A stretch of DNA of 64,000 nt from Pseudomonas sp. MYb185 (GCF_002979975.1 NZ_PCQD01000001.1:310001-374000); one strand, 5' to 3'; positions 35,956 through 45,288 are shown, counted from the first letter of the stretch. Numbers and translations: made by a program. The notes: a model not told the origin generated them from the letters alone.

Positions 35956-37551
35956 TCATCCCGCCAGCCGTTCAGCCAGCAGGCTGGACAGCTTCGCGGT
36001 CAGGGCATAGATGGACAATTGCGGGTTGGCACCGACACTGGTGGGGAACAGCGAGCCATCATGGATGGACAGGTTCTCCAGCTGATGGTGGCGGCCCAGG
36101 CTATCGGTCACGGCCTGGCGGGGATCTTCGCCCATGGCGCAGCCGCCCATCACGTGGGCGCTGCCCAGGCGGGTCTTGTAGCGACGCTGGTCCAGCCCAT
36201 CGATCATGCGTCGGGCGGCCTCCAGGCTGGTGACCAGCTGGGCATCGTTGTGAACCGGTGCTGCTGCCCTGGCGCCGGCAGCGAACTGCAGCTCGACCAT
36301 GTTCAGGTGGGTTCGGCGTACCGCTTCCCAGGTATAGTCGGTCAACTGGTAGTCCAGCACGGGCGAGCCATCGCCCCGCAGTTGCACGGTGCCTTCGGCG
36401 CTGTCCGGATGGAAGCCGTCGCGTAGCAGGGCGATCATCATGTTGCTGTGGGGCAACTGCTCCATCAGCGCGGCATGGGCCTTGCCGAAGTCGCCGAGCA
36501 GCGAGGCGGTGAAGCCCGGTTGCAGAGGAGGGACTTCCAGTTTGTAGCCCATGCTGCCGGTGGCGCTGTCGTCGGGCCATAGAAAGTGATCCGAGTAGAT
36601 CGACTGGGGCGCGCCATAGAACGGATTGACCGTTTGCTCGAACTGGGCCCAGGCCGAGGTCGTCGGGTGCAGGTAGGTGCGCTTGCCGGCTCGCTGGTGC
36701 GGGTCGGGGGCGTTGGAACGCAGCAGGATAGCGGGGGTGTTGATGCCACCGCCGGCCAGGATGTAGTGCCGGGCGCGTACAGTGACCCGGCGCCCGGTGG
36801 GTGCCACGCAACGCTCATCCATGGCCAGGCACTCGATACCGGCTACCCGGTCGCCTTCCAGCAGCAGGCGCTGGGCGCGGGCCAGGTACAACAGCTCGCC
36901 ACCCTGTTCCAGCAGGGCGGGGATGCAGGTGACCAGCATCGATTGCTTGGCATTGGTAGGGCAGCCCAGGCCGCAGTAACCCAGGTTCCAGCAGCCACGT
37001 ACGTTGCGGGGAATGACCGCCCAGTGCAGACCGAGCTGTTCGCATCCCTTGCGCAGAATGTCATTGTTGCCATTGGGCGGCAGCCCCCAGCGTGCAATGC
37101 CCAGGCGCTGCTCCATGCGCGCGAACCAGGGAGCCAGTTCTTCCTGGCTATGGCCGGTCACGGCGTGTTCACTGGCCCAGTGCTGGAGGGTGGGGTCGGG
37201 AGTACGGAAACTGGATGTCCAGTTGACCAGGGTGGTGCCGCCCACGGCGCGCCCCTGCAGGATCATCACGGCGCCGTCCTTGGTGGCGCGTGCGGCGGAC
37301 TCCTGGTACAGGGTGGGGTAGGCGTCGCTCTCCTGCATCTTGAAGTCGGTGCTGGTGAACAGACCGCCTTCCTCTATCAACAGCACCTTGTAGCCTGCTG
37401 CGCTCAAGATCTCCGCGCTGGTGGCACCACCTGCGCCGCTGCCGACGATGGCGATATCGGCTTCCAGGGTCAGGTCCTCGGTCAGCAGCGAGGCATTGTG
37501 GGCTTTCCAGCCCCGGGCCAGGCCTTCGGCAAAGGGATCGTGTATCGACAT
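35956..37551 (-). CDS. GMC-family alcohol oxidoreductase
   Basis: A 531-residue flavoprotein. The FAD Rossmann motif is IAIVGSGAGGATSAEIL near residue 40, with the second FAD segment GRAVGGTTLVNW. A CGLGCPTNAKQS cysteine cluster is typical of the bacterial long-chain/cholesterol-oxidase-like GMC group, and the catalytic His is in SAHVMGGCAMGEDPR. It probably oxidises the alcohol freed by the alkylsulfatase. ATG 37551 is supported by GAGGAG seven bases upstream. It follows a Tat-signal small-subunit gene by ~20 bases, suggesting a two-subunit dehydrogenase. Confidence 0.88.
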   Translation of the reverse strand: MSIHDPFAEGLARGWKAHNASLLTEDLTLEADIAIVGSGAGGATSAEILSAAGYKVLLIEEGGLFTSTDFKMQESDAYPTLYQESAARATKDGAVMILQGRAVGGTTLVNWTSSFRTPDPTLQHWASEHAVTGHSQEELAPWFARMEQRLGIARWGLPPNGNNDILRKGCEQLGLHWAVIPRNVRGCWNLGYCGLGCPTNAKQSMLVTCIPALLEQGGELLYLARAQRLLLEGDRVAGIECLAMDERCVAPTGRRVTVRARHYILAGGGINTPAILLRSNAPDPHQRAGKRTYLHPTTSAWAQFEQTVNPFYGAPQSIYSDHFLWPDDSATGSMGYKLEVPPLQPGFTASLLGDFGKAHAALMEQLPHSNMMIALLRDGFHPDSAEGTVQLRGDGSPVLDYQLTDYTWEAVRRTHLNMVELQFAAGARAAAPVHNDAQLVTSLEAARRMIDGLDQRRYKTRLGSAHVMGGCAMGEDPRQAVTDSLGRHHQLENLSIHDGSLFPTSVGANPQLSIYALTAKLSSLLAERLAG

Positions 37552-37572
37552 GCTTTGACTCCTCGTCATGCC

Positions 37573-38118
37573 TCAGATGGCGGGCGGGCCGGGGTAGCCG
37601 CAGCTGCCCCAGGACTGGGGAGCGGTATACCAGGCGATCTGTATGGGTTTGATCAGGGCGTTGTAGCCCTGCTGGAACAGATCGAAGGAACTGTTTTCCC
37701 AGCGCCGCAGGAAGGCCTGTACGCTCTGGTCATCGGCCTTGTCCCACCCGCGCCAGACACCAGTGGTCGGGCCGCGGGTGACGCTGCTGGTCAGCAGGTC
37801 GAACAGTTGCATGAACTGCTCGAGCATGTGCGGCGGCATATGGTTCAGAGCGGCATCCATGGACTGCAGGGCGGTGTCGACAGCCTGCTGCCGGTCGGTT
37901 TCCGCTAGCGTGCCAGCGAGCACCACCGGGATCAGTCGGCGCAGTAGAGGCAAGTCGCTGTCACGCAACTGCGCGAAGGTATCGGAAGGTTTATTCGCCG
38001 AACAGCCGGACAGGGTGGCGATGCCGCCAGCGGTGGCCAGCAGCGCGGTACCGGCCAGGCCGATCTTGAGTAGTTGGCGACGACCGATATGGCTGTCACC
38101 CTGGATGGAGGTTGTCAT
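37573..38118 (-). CDS. Gluconate-2-dehydrogenase subunit-3-like Tat-exported partner of the GMC protein
   Basis: A 181-residue protein with a twin-arginine signal (GRRQLLKIGLAGTALLATAG) and a following TLSGC lipobox-like cysteine. The rest is helical, in the style of the small gamma subunits paired with GMC dehydrogenases. It could carry the folded GMC subunit (which lacks its own signal) through the Tat pathway. ATG 38118 has GAGGTGAG upstream. It sits directly before the GMC gene in the same operon. Confidence 0.75.
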   Translation of the reverse strand: MTTSIQGDSHIGRRQLLKIGLAGTALLATAGGIATLSGCSANKPSDTFAQLRDSDLPLLRRLIPVVLAGTLAETDRQQAVDTALQSMDAALNHMPPHMLEQFMQLFDLLTSSVTRGPTTGVWRGWDKADDQSVQAFLRRWENSSFDLFQQGYNALIKPIQIAWYTAPQSWGSCGYPGPPAI

Positions 38119-38198
38119 TGTTGTTGCTCTCACCTCGGGTTATGGAATGACTGGCAACGCTGATGCGGGCGCACCTATGGCGATGCGCCGGCGACCTG

Positions 38199-39617
38199 TC
38201 AGCGAATCAGCAGCTTGCGCAGCCACTTCTGCAGCGCTGTGCCATAGGGTGGATAGAGCACCCGGGTAGCGTTGTAGCGCGGTTTGCGTAGTACCGCCTT
38301 GGCCTTGCTGAAGGTCAGAAAACCCTCATGGCCGTGATAATGGCCCATGCCGGAAGGGCCGATGCCCCCGAACGGCAGATCGCAGACGGCAACATGCAGC
38401 AAGGTCTCGTTGATGCCGACACCGCCGGAATGGGTCTGCTCCACCACCCGTTGCTGTTCGGCCTGCTCGTAACCGAAGTAGTAGAGCGCCAGGGGCCGGG
38501 GGCGGGCATTGATGTAGCGGATGGCGTCCTCGATCTGCCGGTAGGGAATGATCGGCAGCAAGGGGCCAAAGATTTCCTCCTGCATCACCTGCATGTCATC
38601 GCTGACATCCAGCAGCAGGGTATGCGGCAGGCGCCGGTCCTGGGCGCCATCGAACAGTGGCAGCAGCTGAGCGCCCTTGGCCTGGGCATCCTCCAGATAG
38701 CTGTTCAGGCGAGCCAACTGGCGTGGGTTGATGATGCTGGTGTAATCCGGGTTGTCCTTCAACTGCGGATAGAAGCGGCCAACGGCCGCGCGATAGGCGC
38801 TGACGAACTCCTGCAGCCGCGCCTCCGGCACCAGCACGTAATCCGGGGCAACGCAGGTCTGCCCGGCATTCATGGTCTTGCCGAAGGCGATGCGTTCGGC
38901 GGCATCGGCCAATGGCACTGTGCTGGAAACGATCGCCGGCGACTTGCCGCCCAGCTCCAGGGTCACCGGAGTCAGGTTGTCCGCTGCGGCATGCAGGATG
39001 TGCCGGGCAATGCTAGTGGCCCCGGTGAACAGCAGATGATCGAAGGGCAGTGCGGAAAAGGCCGCGCCGACCTCTGCCTCGCCCAGCACCACGGCCACCT
39101 GCTCCTCGGGGAAAGTCCTGGCCAGCAGCGCCTTGAGCAACTGCGAGGTGGCCGGAGTGGCCTCGCTCATCTTGAGCATCACCCGGTTGCCTGCAGCCAG
39201 CGCACCGAGCAACGGGCCGATGGACAGGAAGATCGGATAGTTCCACGGCACTAGGGCTCCGACCACGCCCAGCGGCTGGTAGAACACCTGCGCCGAACCC
39301 GGCTGGAAGGCCAGGCCCAGTCTGCGTCGGGACGGCTTCATCCAGCGCCGCAGGTGTTTGCACACATGATCGAGGGATTGCAGGCTGGGCAGGATCTCGG
39401 CGAACAGGGTCTCGTCCCGTGAGCGGTTGCCGAAGTCCTGGCTCACCGCCTCGGCCAAGGCATCCTGTTCATTCGCCAATAGGGTGCGCAGCTTTTTCAA
39501 TTGACTCAGTCGGGTGTCCAGGGACGGCATGGGCGCCGCCTGGAAGGCCTCGCGTTGACGCTGTAACAGGGCGCTCAACTGATCATCTGGGGCATCGGAA
39601 GAGAAAATGGCCGACAT
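38199..39617 (-). CDS. Coniferyl-aldehyde-type aldehyde dehydrogenase
   Basis: A 472-residue NAD(P)-dependent aldehyde dehydrogenase. It has VPWNYPIFLSIGPLLGALAA, the Glu in LELGGKSPAI and the catalytic Cys in NAGQTCVAPDYVLVP. The length and C-terminal extension (PFGGIGPSGMGHYHGHEGF) match the CalB/coniferyl aldehyde and fatty aldehyde dehydrogenase group. In this context it probably oxidises long-chain aldehydes produced by the GMC enzyme. ATG 39617 has CGGAG seven bases upstream. It is the first gene of the minus-strand block down to the TetR gene. Confidence 0.87.
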   Translation of the reverse strand: MSAIFSSDAPDDQLSALLQRQREAFQAAPMPSLDTRLSQLKKLRTLLANEQDALAEAVSQDFGNRSRDETLFAEILPSLQSLDHVCKHLRRWMKPSRRRLGLAFQPGSAQVFYQPLGVVGALVPWNYPIFLSIGPLLGALAAGNRVMLKMSEATPATSQLLKALLARTFPEEQVAVVLGEAEVGAAFSALPFDHLLFTGATSIARHILHAAADNLTPVTLELGGKSPAIVSSTVPLADAAERIAFGKTMNAGQTCVAPDYVLVPEARLQEFVSAYRAAVGRFYPQLKDNPDYTSIINPRQLARLNSYLEDAQAKGAQLLPLFDGAQDRRLPHTLLLDVSDDMQVMQEEIFGPLLPIIPYRQIEDAIRYINARPRPLALYYFGYEQAEQQRVVEQTHSGGVGINETLLHVAVCDLPFGGIGPSGMGHYHGHEGFLTFSKAKAVLRKPRYNATRVLYPPYGTALQKWLRKLLIR

Positions 39618-39727
39618 GGATATGCTCCGCAATTTTAGAGTAATTATTCTAATCGATTTTTAAAGCAATGAGGCACTGCCGTCAAGTGATCGACAGAGAT
39701 GGGCGCTGCAGGTGCCGGGCGGTTTAT

Positions 39728-41596
39728 TCAGCCGATCTGGTTGGCGGCGAGATGCGTCTCGGGCTGAATTTGAGCGGGTTGTTGCAGGATGGCGGTCAGG
39801 GTGGTTTCGCCTGGCCTGGAATGAATACGCAACTGTCCGCCGATGCGGGCTATACGCGCGTGCATGCTGCGCATGCCTACGCCATGACCCGCTTGCAGGG
39901 TGGCATCGACATCGAAGCCCATGCCGTCATCGGTCACTACCAGTTGCATGCCGCCGCCGCGCAGTCCACTCATGCTGATGGTCAGAGAGTGAGCGTGGCT
40001 GTGCTTGATGATGTTGGTCAGGGCTTCCTCGAGAAAACGGGTCAGCGCCAGTTGCTCGGGAGACGAGAGATCGCATGGCCACTGGCTTGGTAGTTGCCAC
40101 TGCGAATTCAACTGCAGTTCATCGAACAGATGGACGAATCGGTGACGCAGGGGAGCCAGCCAATCGGTCGGTGTGGCACTGACGGTGGTATTGGCCGAAC
40201 TGTTGTCGATGATCTGCCGCAGGTCGTCACGGAGCATTTTCAGCATGGATAGAAACTGCATCCGGTCCAGGCGTGCCCCGGCTTGTTCGACAGTGGCAAT
40301 GGAGCGCATCAGTGAGCTGCCCAGGCTGTCATGCAGGTCATGGGCGATCACCAGGCGCTCATTGAGCCGGGTATTCTCCATCTCCAGCTGGTGTTCGCGA
40401 CTGAGTGTCTGGGTCAGCTCATTACGGGTTCGCTCGACGCTTTCCTTCAAGTCCACGTTGAAGTGCTCGATGCGTCGCAGGTTCTCGCTGAAACGCCAGG
40501 CGACGATCAGGAACATCAGTATCGGTGTGATCAGGGAGGTCACGGGAATACGGGATTGATGGCTGTTTATCAAGCCCAGCAAGGCCAGGACGTCATGCAG
40601 CATGATACCCAGGAAGATGAGCAGGCAGCCTGCCAGCAGCACATTGTGGCGCTGCGGATGGCGGTAGGCATGCCACTGGAACTGTATGCAGTTTGTCATG
40701 TAGAGCAGAACAAAGATGAGTGCCGGCCAGCTCAGTACCGGGAGCAGATAGGTTTCGGGTGTCACCCAGATCAATAGCAGGACCAGCAGGGTCGCCAGGC
40801 GTGAACACCTGACCAGTCGCGGAAGATGCTGCTTGCCGAAGCGCCAGATGAACATGCTGGATGTGAAGCAATAGAGCACCAGGGCGCTGGTATTGAATCT
40901 TTGCCAGTCTGCGGTAGTGGTGAAAGGCCAGGGTGAATAGACCAGGGTATTGCTGATGAACGCCGCCCAGCACCAGGAGCTCAGGGCGAACCAGCCGAAC
41001 GCGGAGTCCGAGCGGTGCAGCAACCAGAAAATCGAAAATAGCGTCGCCATGACCAGCGACACGACCAGGTTGACCAACAGCAGGGTACGCTGCTGCCACC
41101 ATTGCTGCTGATGAAGCTGCCAGATATGTTCCGGCTGGCCAACATCGAGCTGACGCACGCCGGGGTGCGAGTAGGACTTGCCGGTGACGCGCAGCCAGAT
41201 ACTGTTGCCTTCGGATTGCAGGCTGGAAGTCGGCAACAGCCAGTAGCGGGGGCTGTTCCAGCTGCGTGACAGTGGCTCGCTCAGATTGCTGTCGCGCCAG
41301 AGCAACTCATCATTGACGTAGAGCATGCCGGCCAGCGTCAGTCCGGCGATGGACAGGGCGACGGACTGGTCCTGTAGACAGGCGTCGTTGAGATCCAGTC
41401 GATACCATACCGAACCGCTGTGGTCGGGCCAGCGTTTGGTCCAGATATCCGGCAGGGAGACCGGTTCCCAGCCGTCGACAGGGCGTTGCGCATCGCCCTG
41501 TAGCTCCCGGGCGGCCTCCATGGCGGTGATCCACTGGGGGCAAGCCTGGGCCAGCAGCGGCATGGCCCAGAGCATCAGCAACAGCAGTCCCCTCAA
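39728..41596 (-). CDS. 7TMR-DISM-type sensor histidine kinase (NarL-system class)
   Basis: A 622-residue membrane kinase: signal peptide, a periplasmic jelly-roll (about 45-160, with YWLLPTSSL), seven hydrophobic helices (~172-365), a coiled coil, then HisKA_3 with ERLVIAHDLHDSLGS (H422) and a HATPase with EEALTNIIKHSHA and DDGMGFD plus HGVGMRSM. DISM sensors may bind carbohydrates or other small ligands; the signal here is unknown. The start overlaps the stop of the response regulator gene by four bases, so they are coupled and form a two-component system. Confidence 0.9.
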   Translation of the reverse strand: MRGLLLLMLWAMPLLAQACPQWITAMEAARELQGDAQRPVDGWEPVSLPDIWTKRWPDHSGSVWYRLDLNDACLQDQSVALSIAGLTLAGMLYVNDELLWRDSNLSEPLSRSWNSPRYWLLPTSSLQSEGNSIWLRVTGKSYSHPGVRQLDVGQPEHIWQLHQQQWWQQRTLLLVNLVVSLVMATLFSIFWLLHRSDSAFGWFALSSWCWAAFISNTLVYSPWPFTTTADWQRFNTSALVLYCFTSSMFIWRFGKQHLPRLVRCSRLATLLVLLLIWVTPETYLLPVLSWPALIFVLLYMTNCIQFQWHAYRHPQRHNVLLAGCLLIFLGIMLHDVLALLGLINSHQSRIPVTSLITPILMFLIVAWRFSENLRRIEHFNVDLKESVERTRNELTQTLSREHQLEMENTRLNERLVIAHDLHDSLGSSLMRSIATVEQAGARLDRMQFLSMLKMLRDDLRQIIDNSSANTTVSATPTDWLAPLRHRFVHLFDELQLNSQWQLPSQWPCDLSSPEQLALTRFLEEALTNIIKHSHAHSLTISMSGLRGGGMQLVVTDDGMGFDVDATLQAGHGVGMRSMHARIARIGGQLRIHSRPGETTLTAILQQPAQIQPETHLAANQIG

Positions 41597-42297
41597 GGCA
41601 GCAGGCCCAGCAGCCGGGCTTCGTTCACCGCGCGGGTGCGGGAGGAAACGGCCAGTTTCTTGTAGGTGTTCTTGATGTGGGTTTCGACGGTATAGCGGGA
41701 AATGAACAGGGACTCGGCTATTTCGCGGTTGGTGAAGCCTTGCCCGACCAGTTGCAGTATCTCCGTCTCCCGGCGGCTCAGACTGACGGCAGCGTCATCA
41801 CTGCCATCTGCGTGAGTAGAGTCCTGCAGCGGTGGGCTGCCTGGCAGCAGGGCCAGAATGCGACGGGCAATGAAGGGGTCTATGGATACCCCGCCGCGTA
41901 GCACATTGCGTATGGAAAAGGAGATTTCCAGGTCATCCCGCTCCTTCAGGATGTAGCCAGTGGCACCGGCGCGCAGGGCGGCAAGAATCAGGTCTTCCGT
42001 GCTCCAGGCCGAGATCACCACGATGTACAGGCCGGGATCGGCGCTGCGCAGTTCGCTGATCAGCTCTATACCACTGCCATCGGGCAGCCCGAGATCGACC
42101 AGTGCCAAGGCGATGGGCTGCTCCTGCATATGGACCCGGGCCTGTGCCAGATTGCTGGAGAACGCCAGCGCATCGTCGCAGTAACCCAACTGCTGCAACA
42201 ACATGCGCAGCCGCTGCTGCATCAGCGGCTCGTCTTCCACAACCAGAACCGGAGTGGGTAGCAGGGCATCCTGCTGGGGCTGGCTGGTCGTTGACAT
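41593..42297 (-). CDS. NarL/FixJ-type response regulator
   Basis: A 234-residue regulator: receiver (about 15-130) with EDEP acidic patch, phospho-acceptor D68 in LVDLGLPDG and K in ILKERD, then a LuxR HTH (LSRRETEILQLVGQGFTNRE then IAESLFISRYTVETHIKNTY). It is paired with the 7TMR-DISM kinase downstream. ATG 42297 is preferred; ATG 42315 is an alternative. The upstream gap 42298-42680 has no gene but contains a long inverted repeat. Confidence 0.9.
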   Translation of the reverse strand: MSTTSQPQQDALLPTPVLVVEDEPLMQQRLRMLLQQLGYCDDALAFSSNLAQARVHMQEQPIALALVDLGLPDGSGIELISELRSADPGLYIVVISAWSTEDLILAALRAGATGYILKERDDLEISFSIRNVLRGGVSIDPFIARRILALLPGSPPLQDSTHADGSDDAAVSLSRRETEILQLVGQGFTNREIAESLFISRYTVETHIKNTYKKLAVSSRTRAVNEARLLGLLP

Positions 42298-42420
42298 TGT
42301 TCGGGTTGCTCTCATGTTATCTGGGACAGTCTACCAAAAGACCGCCATGACCGGCTGTCAGACGCCGGTGCAAGGTAGAGGCTGTGAGTGTGCATCTTAT
42401 GGCAGAGCCTGGCCCCGTTG

Positions 42421-42507
42421 GGAATCACTGAATCTGGGTATTTGCCCTGCCGGTCTGATTGGCGGCCATGCCCGGCTGCCTCGAAAATACCTAGTTGCAG
42501 TGATTCC
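42421..42507. repeat. 23-bp inverted repeat in the gap upstream of the response regulator
   Basis: GGAATCACTGAATCTGGGTATTT (42421-42443) and AAATACCTAGTTGCAGTGATTCC (42485-42507) are imperfect inverted repeats: the outer 10 and inner 7 bases pair, and the middle six do not. About 41 bases lie between the arms. No open gene spans it. It could be a structured RNA, a regulator site or the relic of a mobile element; nothing more can be said. Confidence 0.5.
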
Positions 42508-42680
42508 GGGATATCGGTTGTACGGGTCTAATTTGATATTGGTCAAAGCTGATGGTCAGCTCATGTCAGAGCAATCCCGTTGGATGTCAGAAAAGCAGAA
42601 TGCAGCCAGACCCGATAACCCGACCGGTGTGCCTGACGCACAGACAATAGGTAGTGAGTGATGCGTGCAAGGAGAAGGAC

Positions 42681-42845
42681 ATGAAGTGGTTCGTCTGGCG
42701 GCTGGGGCGGCTGGCATGGTCGCCACGCAAAGGGGCGACCTGCAGCGAAATCACTGACAGGCGAGGTCGCTGGCGGAGAGTGGGAAGCAATCTTTTCCTG
42801 TTGGTCGAACGGCGCTCGGTGATCTTGCAGAAGGGCAGGAAATAG
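42681..42845 (+). CDS. Small basic Trp/Arg-rich hypothetical protein
   Basis: A 54-residue protein (MKWFVWRLGRLAWSPRKGAT ... VILQKGRK), strongly basic and tryptophan-rich, preceded by an excellent AAGGAGAAGG ribosome site. It does not resemble a family I know. It may be a real small protein; a charged amphipathic peptide of this sort could bind membrane or nucleic acid, but that is a guess. It sits alone just before the helicase gene, in accessory DNA. Confidence 0.5.
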   Translation: MKWFVWRLGRLAWSPRKGATCSEITDRRGRWRRVGSNLFLLVERRSVILQKGRK

Positions 42846-43120
42846 CAGAGCGCGACATCTTCACGCCCGTGATGACAGTTGCTGGGTTGCTGTGGTCGTT
42901 TATTTGCGGTCAAGGATTGTGTACATTCGGAGCTGTGTCACCACTGATACGTTACAGCTCGCCAGGCTGGCGAGGTAGGACATCGAAGTCGGGGTAAGGG
43001 ATGCCGAGGGATTTTCCTTCATCAAACCCATTAGCTGGGCGGCAAATCTGCCCTTTTTTCAGGGCTGTAAGCCTGTGGGCTATCTGCGGCACCCTGCAGG
43101 CCGGGCGGAGGGTGTGATTC

Positions 43121-45031
43121 ATGGCCGCGATCATTCCCAGCCTCAGCACCATCCGCAGCATGACCCCGGGAGAGCGTCGTCTGGGGCAAAGGTTGGAAAG
43201 TCTGCTGGAAGACGACTATACCGTCTGGTATGACACCCCGGTGGGGCGGCAGCGACGCTATCCGGACTTCATCATCCTTCATCCTGGCCGAGGCCTGCTA
43301 TTTCTGGAGGTGAAAGACTGGAAGCTGGACAGTCTCAAGCGTATCACGCCCCGAGATGTGGATATTCACACCCCAGACGGCCTGAAAACCGTTAGTAATC
43401 CGTTACAGCAAGCCCGCCAGTGTGCGCTTACCGCGATCAAACGCCTGCAGCGTGACGCGCATCTGCAGCAAACCTCGGAACAGTTCAAAGGTAAACTGTG
43501 CTTCCCCTGGGGCTATGGTGTGGTCTTTCCCAATATCACCCGCAAGCAGTGGAATGAGGTGATCAGCGAAGACCATCAGGAATTGGTGCTGCAGCCTCAT
43601 CGTTTGATCTGCAAGGATGAGATGACGGCTACCGCCGACCCGGAAGCCTTTCAGGAGCAGCTGTGGGGAATGTTCGATTACGCCTTCGGCGACAAGCTCA
43701 GCCTCCCGCAGATTGATCGCATCCGCTGGAACCTGTTTCCGGAAATCCGCATCAGTGCACCGCAGCAAAGTCTGTTTGGCGAAGCGGAGGCAGATGGAGA
43801 CGAGGAAGAGGGTGAAACGCTGGGGCAAGACGGTACCACCAGCGGCAAGGGCTCGGTCGAATCGCAATGCTACTACCACACCATCCCCGATATCGTTCGT
43901 GTGATGGACCTGCAGCAGGAACAACTGGCCCGGAGCATGGGCGAAGGCCACCGGGTCATTCATGGCGTGGCGGGGTCTGGCAAAACCCTCATTCTCGGCT
44001 ACCGCTGCCTACGTTTGGCCCAGGCTGTCACCAAGCCGATCCTGGTACTGTGCTTCAACATTACCCTGGCTGCCCGGTTGCGTAGTTTTATTGCCGAAAA
44101 GGGCATCAAGGACAAGGTGCAGGTGCACCACTTCCACGAATGGTGCGGCCGGCAACGCAAAACCTATAACGTTGACCTGCTCACCGGCACGGCCCCTTAC
44201 TGGGAACGGGAAGTGGACACTGTCATCCAGGCGGTGGACCAAGGCCATATTCCCCGTGCCCAGTACAGCGCGGTGATGATCGACGAAGGGCACGACTTCG
44301 AGCAGGACTGGCTCACCCTCATCGTGCAGATGATCGATCCCGACACCAACTCCCTGCTGCTGCTTTACGACGATGCCCAGTCCATCTACAAGAAGCGTAG
44401 CCTCAAGTTTCCCCTGTCCAGCGCTGGTATTCAGGCCCGGGGACGCACCACGATACTGAAACTGAACTACCGTAACACCCGTGAAATTCTCAGCTACGCC
44501 TACGATTTCGCCAGGGATTTCCTGCAAGCCCAGGACGCCGACGAAGATCACATTCCTCTCATTGCCCCAGAAGTGGCGGGCGCCAGCGGCCCGGCACCGC
44601 ACTTCCGCCAGTTCGAAAACTTTAACGACGAAGCTCACTACATTGCCCGCTGCATCCGCAAATGGCATCAGAACGGCCAACCCCTCAACAACATCGCCGT
44701 GATCTACGGTCACCACTGGCAAGCTGAAACTCTGTTAAGAGCCCTGGATTCGGTGAATGTCCCCCATGCCTGGCTGAAAGACAACGCCAGCAAGAAAGCC
44801 TACGATGCTAATGCAGAACGCGTGGTCTTGCTAACCAGGCAAAGCAGCAAGGGGTTGGAGTTTGATACTGTGGTGTTGGCGGGCCTGGGTGGATTGAAGG
44901 ATGACGAGGAGAGCTTGGAGAGCGAAGTACGGCTGCTGTATGTGGGGATGACGCGGGCGCGGCAGCAATTGTTGCTGACGGGAAGCGGGGAGAATTGGTT
45001 CGTGGAACAGTTTGGTGGATCGAGAAGCTGA
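43121..45031 (+). CDS. NERD-domain SF1 (UvrD/Rep-like) helicase
   Basis: A 636-residue protein. The N-terminal NERD nuclease-related domain (~15-130) shows GRRQRRYPDFIILHPGRGLL-type residues and FLEVKDWKLD, i.e. the D...ExK nuclease core. A SF1 helicase follows: Walker A GVAGSGKT (~285), motif II VMIDEGHDF, motif III-like LLLLYDDAQSIYK, motif IV LNYRNT, motif V SSKGLEFDTVVLAGL and motif VI LLYVGMTRARQQLLL. It probably acts on foreign or damaged DNA; many relatives occur in accessory regions and defence islands. ATG 43121 is a reasonable start. It lies next to hicAB, phage fragments and tRNA-fMet. Confidence 0.85.
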   Translation: MAAIIPSLSTIRSMTPGERRLGQRLESLLEDDYTVWYDTPVGRQRRYPDFIILHPGRGLLFLEVKDWKLDSLKRITPRDVDIHTPDGLKTVSNPLQQARQCALTAIKRLQRDAHLQQTSEQFKGKLCFPWGYGVVFPNITRKQWNEVISEDHQELVLQPHRLICKDEMTATADPEAFQEQLWGMFDYAFGDKLSLPQIDRIRWNLFPEIRISAPQQSLFGEAEADGDEEEGETLGQDGTTSGKGSVESQCYYHTIPDIVRVMDLQQEQLARSMGEGHRVIHGVAGSGKTLILGYRCLRLAQAVTKPILVLCFNITLAARLRSFIAEKGIKDKVQVHHFHEWCGRQRKTYNVDLLTGTAPYWEREVDTVIQAVDQGHIPRAQYSAVMIDEGHDFEQDWLTLIVQMIDPDTNSLLLLYDDAQSIYKKRSLKFPLSSAGIQARGRTTILKLNYRNTREILSYAYDFARDFLQAQDADEDHIPLIAPEVAGASGPAPHFRQFENFNDEAHYIARCIRKWHQNGQPLNNIAVIYGHHWQAETLLRALDSVNVPHAWLKDNASKKAYDANAERVVLLTRQSSKGLEFDTVVLAGLGGLKDDEESLESEVRLLYVGMTRARQQLLLTGSGENWFVEQFGGSRS

Positions 45032-45097
45032 TCGGCTCGGCCAATACGAGTGAAGGGACCTGTGGATAGGGGATCGCGGTATTGGCTGGCTGCGACA

Positions 45098-45190
45098 TCA
45101 CAGATCTAGCAGGGCGATGCCGAAGGCGTTGGCGATCTTGAGCCGGGTTTCCTTGCGCGGTCGGGCTGCCTGTTCCTGCTGAGCTCGGGC
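45098..45190 (-). pseudogene. Fragment of a Xre-type HTH protein
   Basis: The minus-strand frame ends AARPRKETRLKIANAFGIAL then LDL*, which matches the last helices of a Xre/HipB-like HTH ('SPRxETLxKIAxALGIxLxDLL'). The rest of the domain is missing: the upstream frame contains low-complexity proline/serine residues and a TGACG repeat run (about 45192-45210). It is interpreted as a decayed antitoxin or phage regulator. The remainder of the gap 45032-45288 shows nothing else. Confidence 0.55.
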
Positions 45191-45288
45191 TGACGTGACG
45201 TGACGTGGCGGGGCTCTGAGGGGCGTGAGCGGCAGGCATGACAAAGCCGCCTCGGAGGGCGGCTTGAGAGGCAGACTCACGGTGGCAG

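Noticed and set aside
34219-36426. 735-codon plus-strand open frame
   Set aside because: It lies opposite the alkylsulfatase and GMC genes, both with clear catalytic motifs; its product is a low-complexity Gly/His/Gln sequence typical of the antisense of GC-rich coding DNA.
42203-42661. 152-codon plus-strand frame in the gap upstream of the response regulator
   Set aside because: It begins antisense to the regulator gene, spans the inverted repeat and has no recognisable features.
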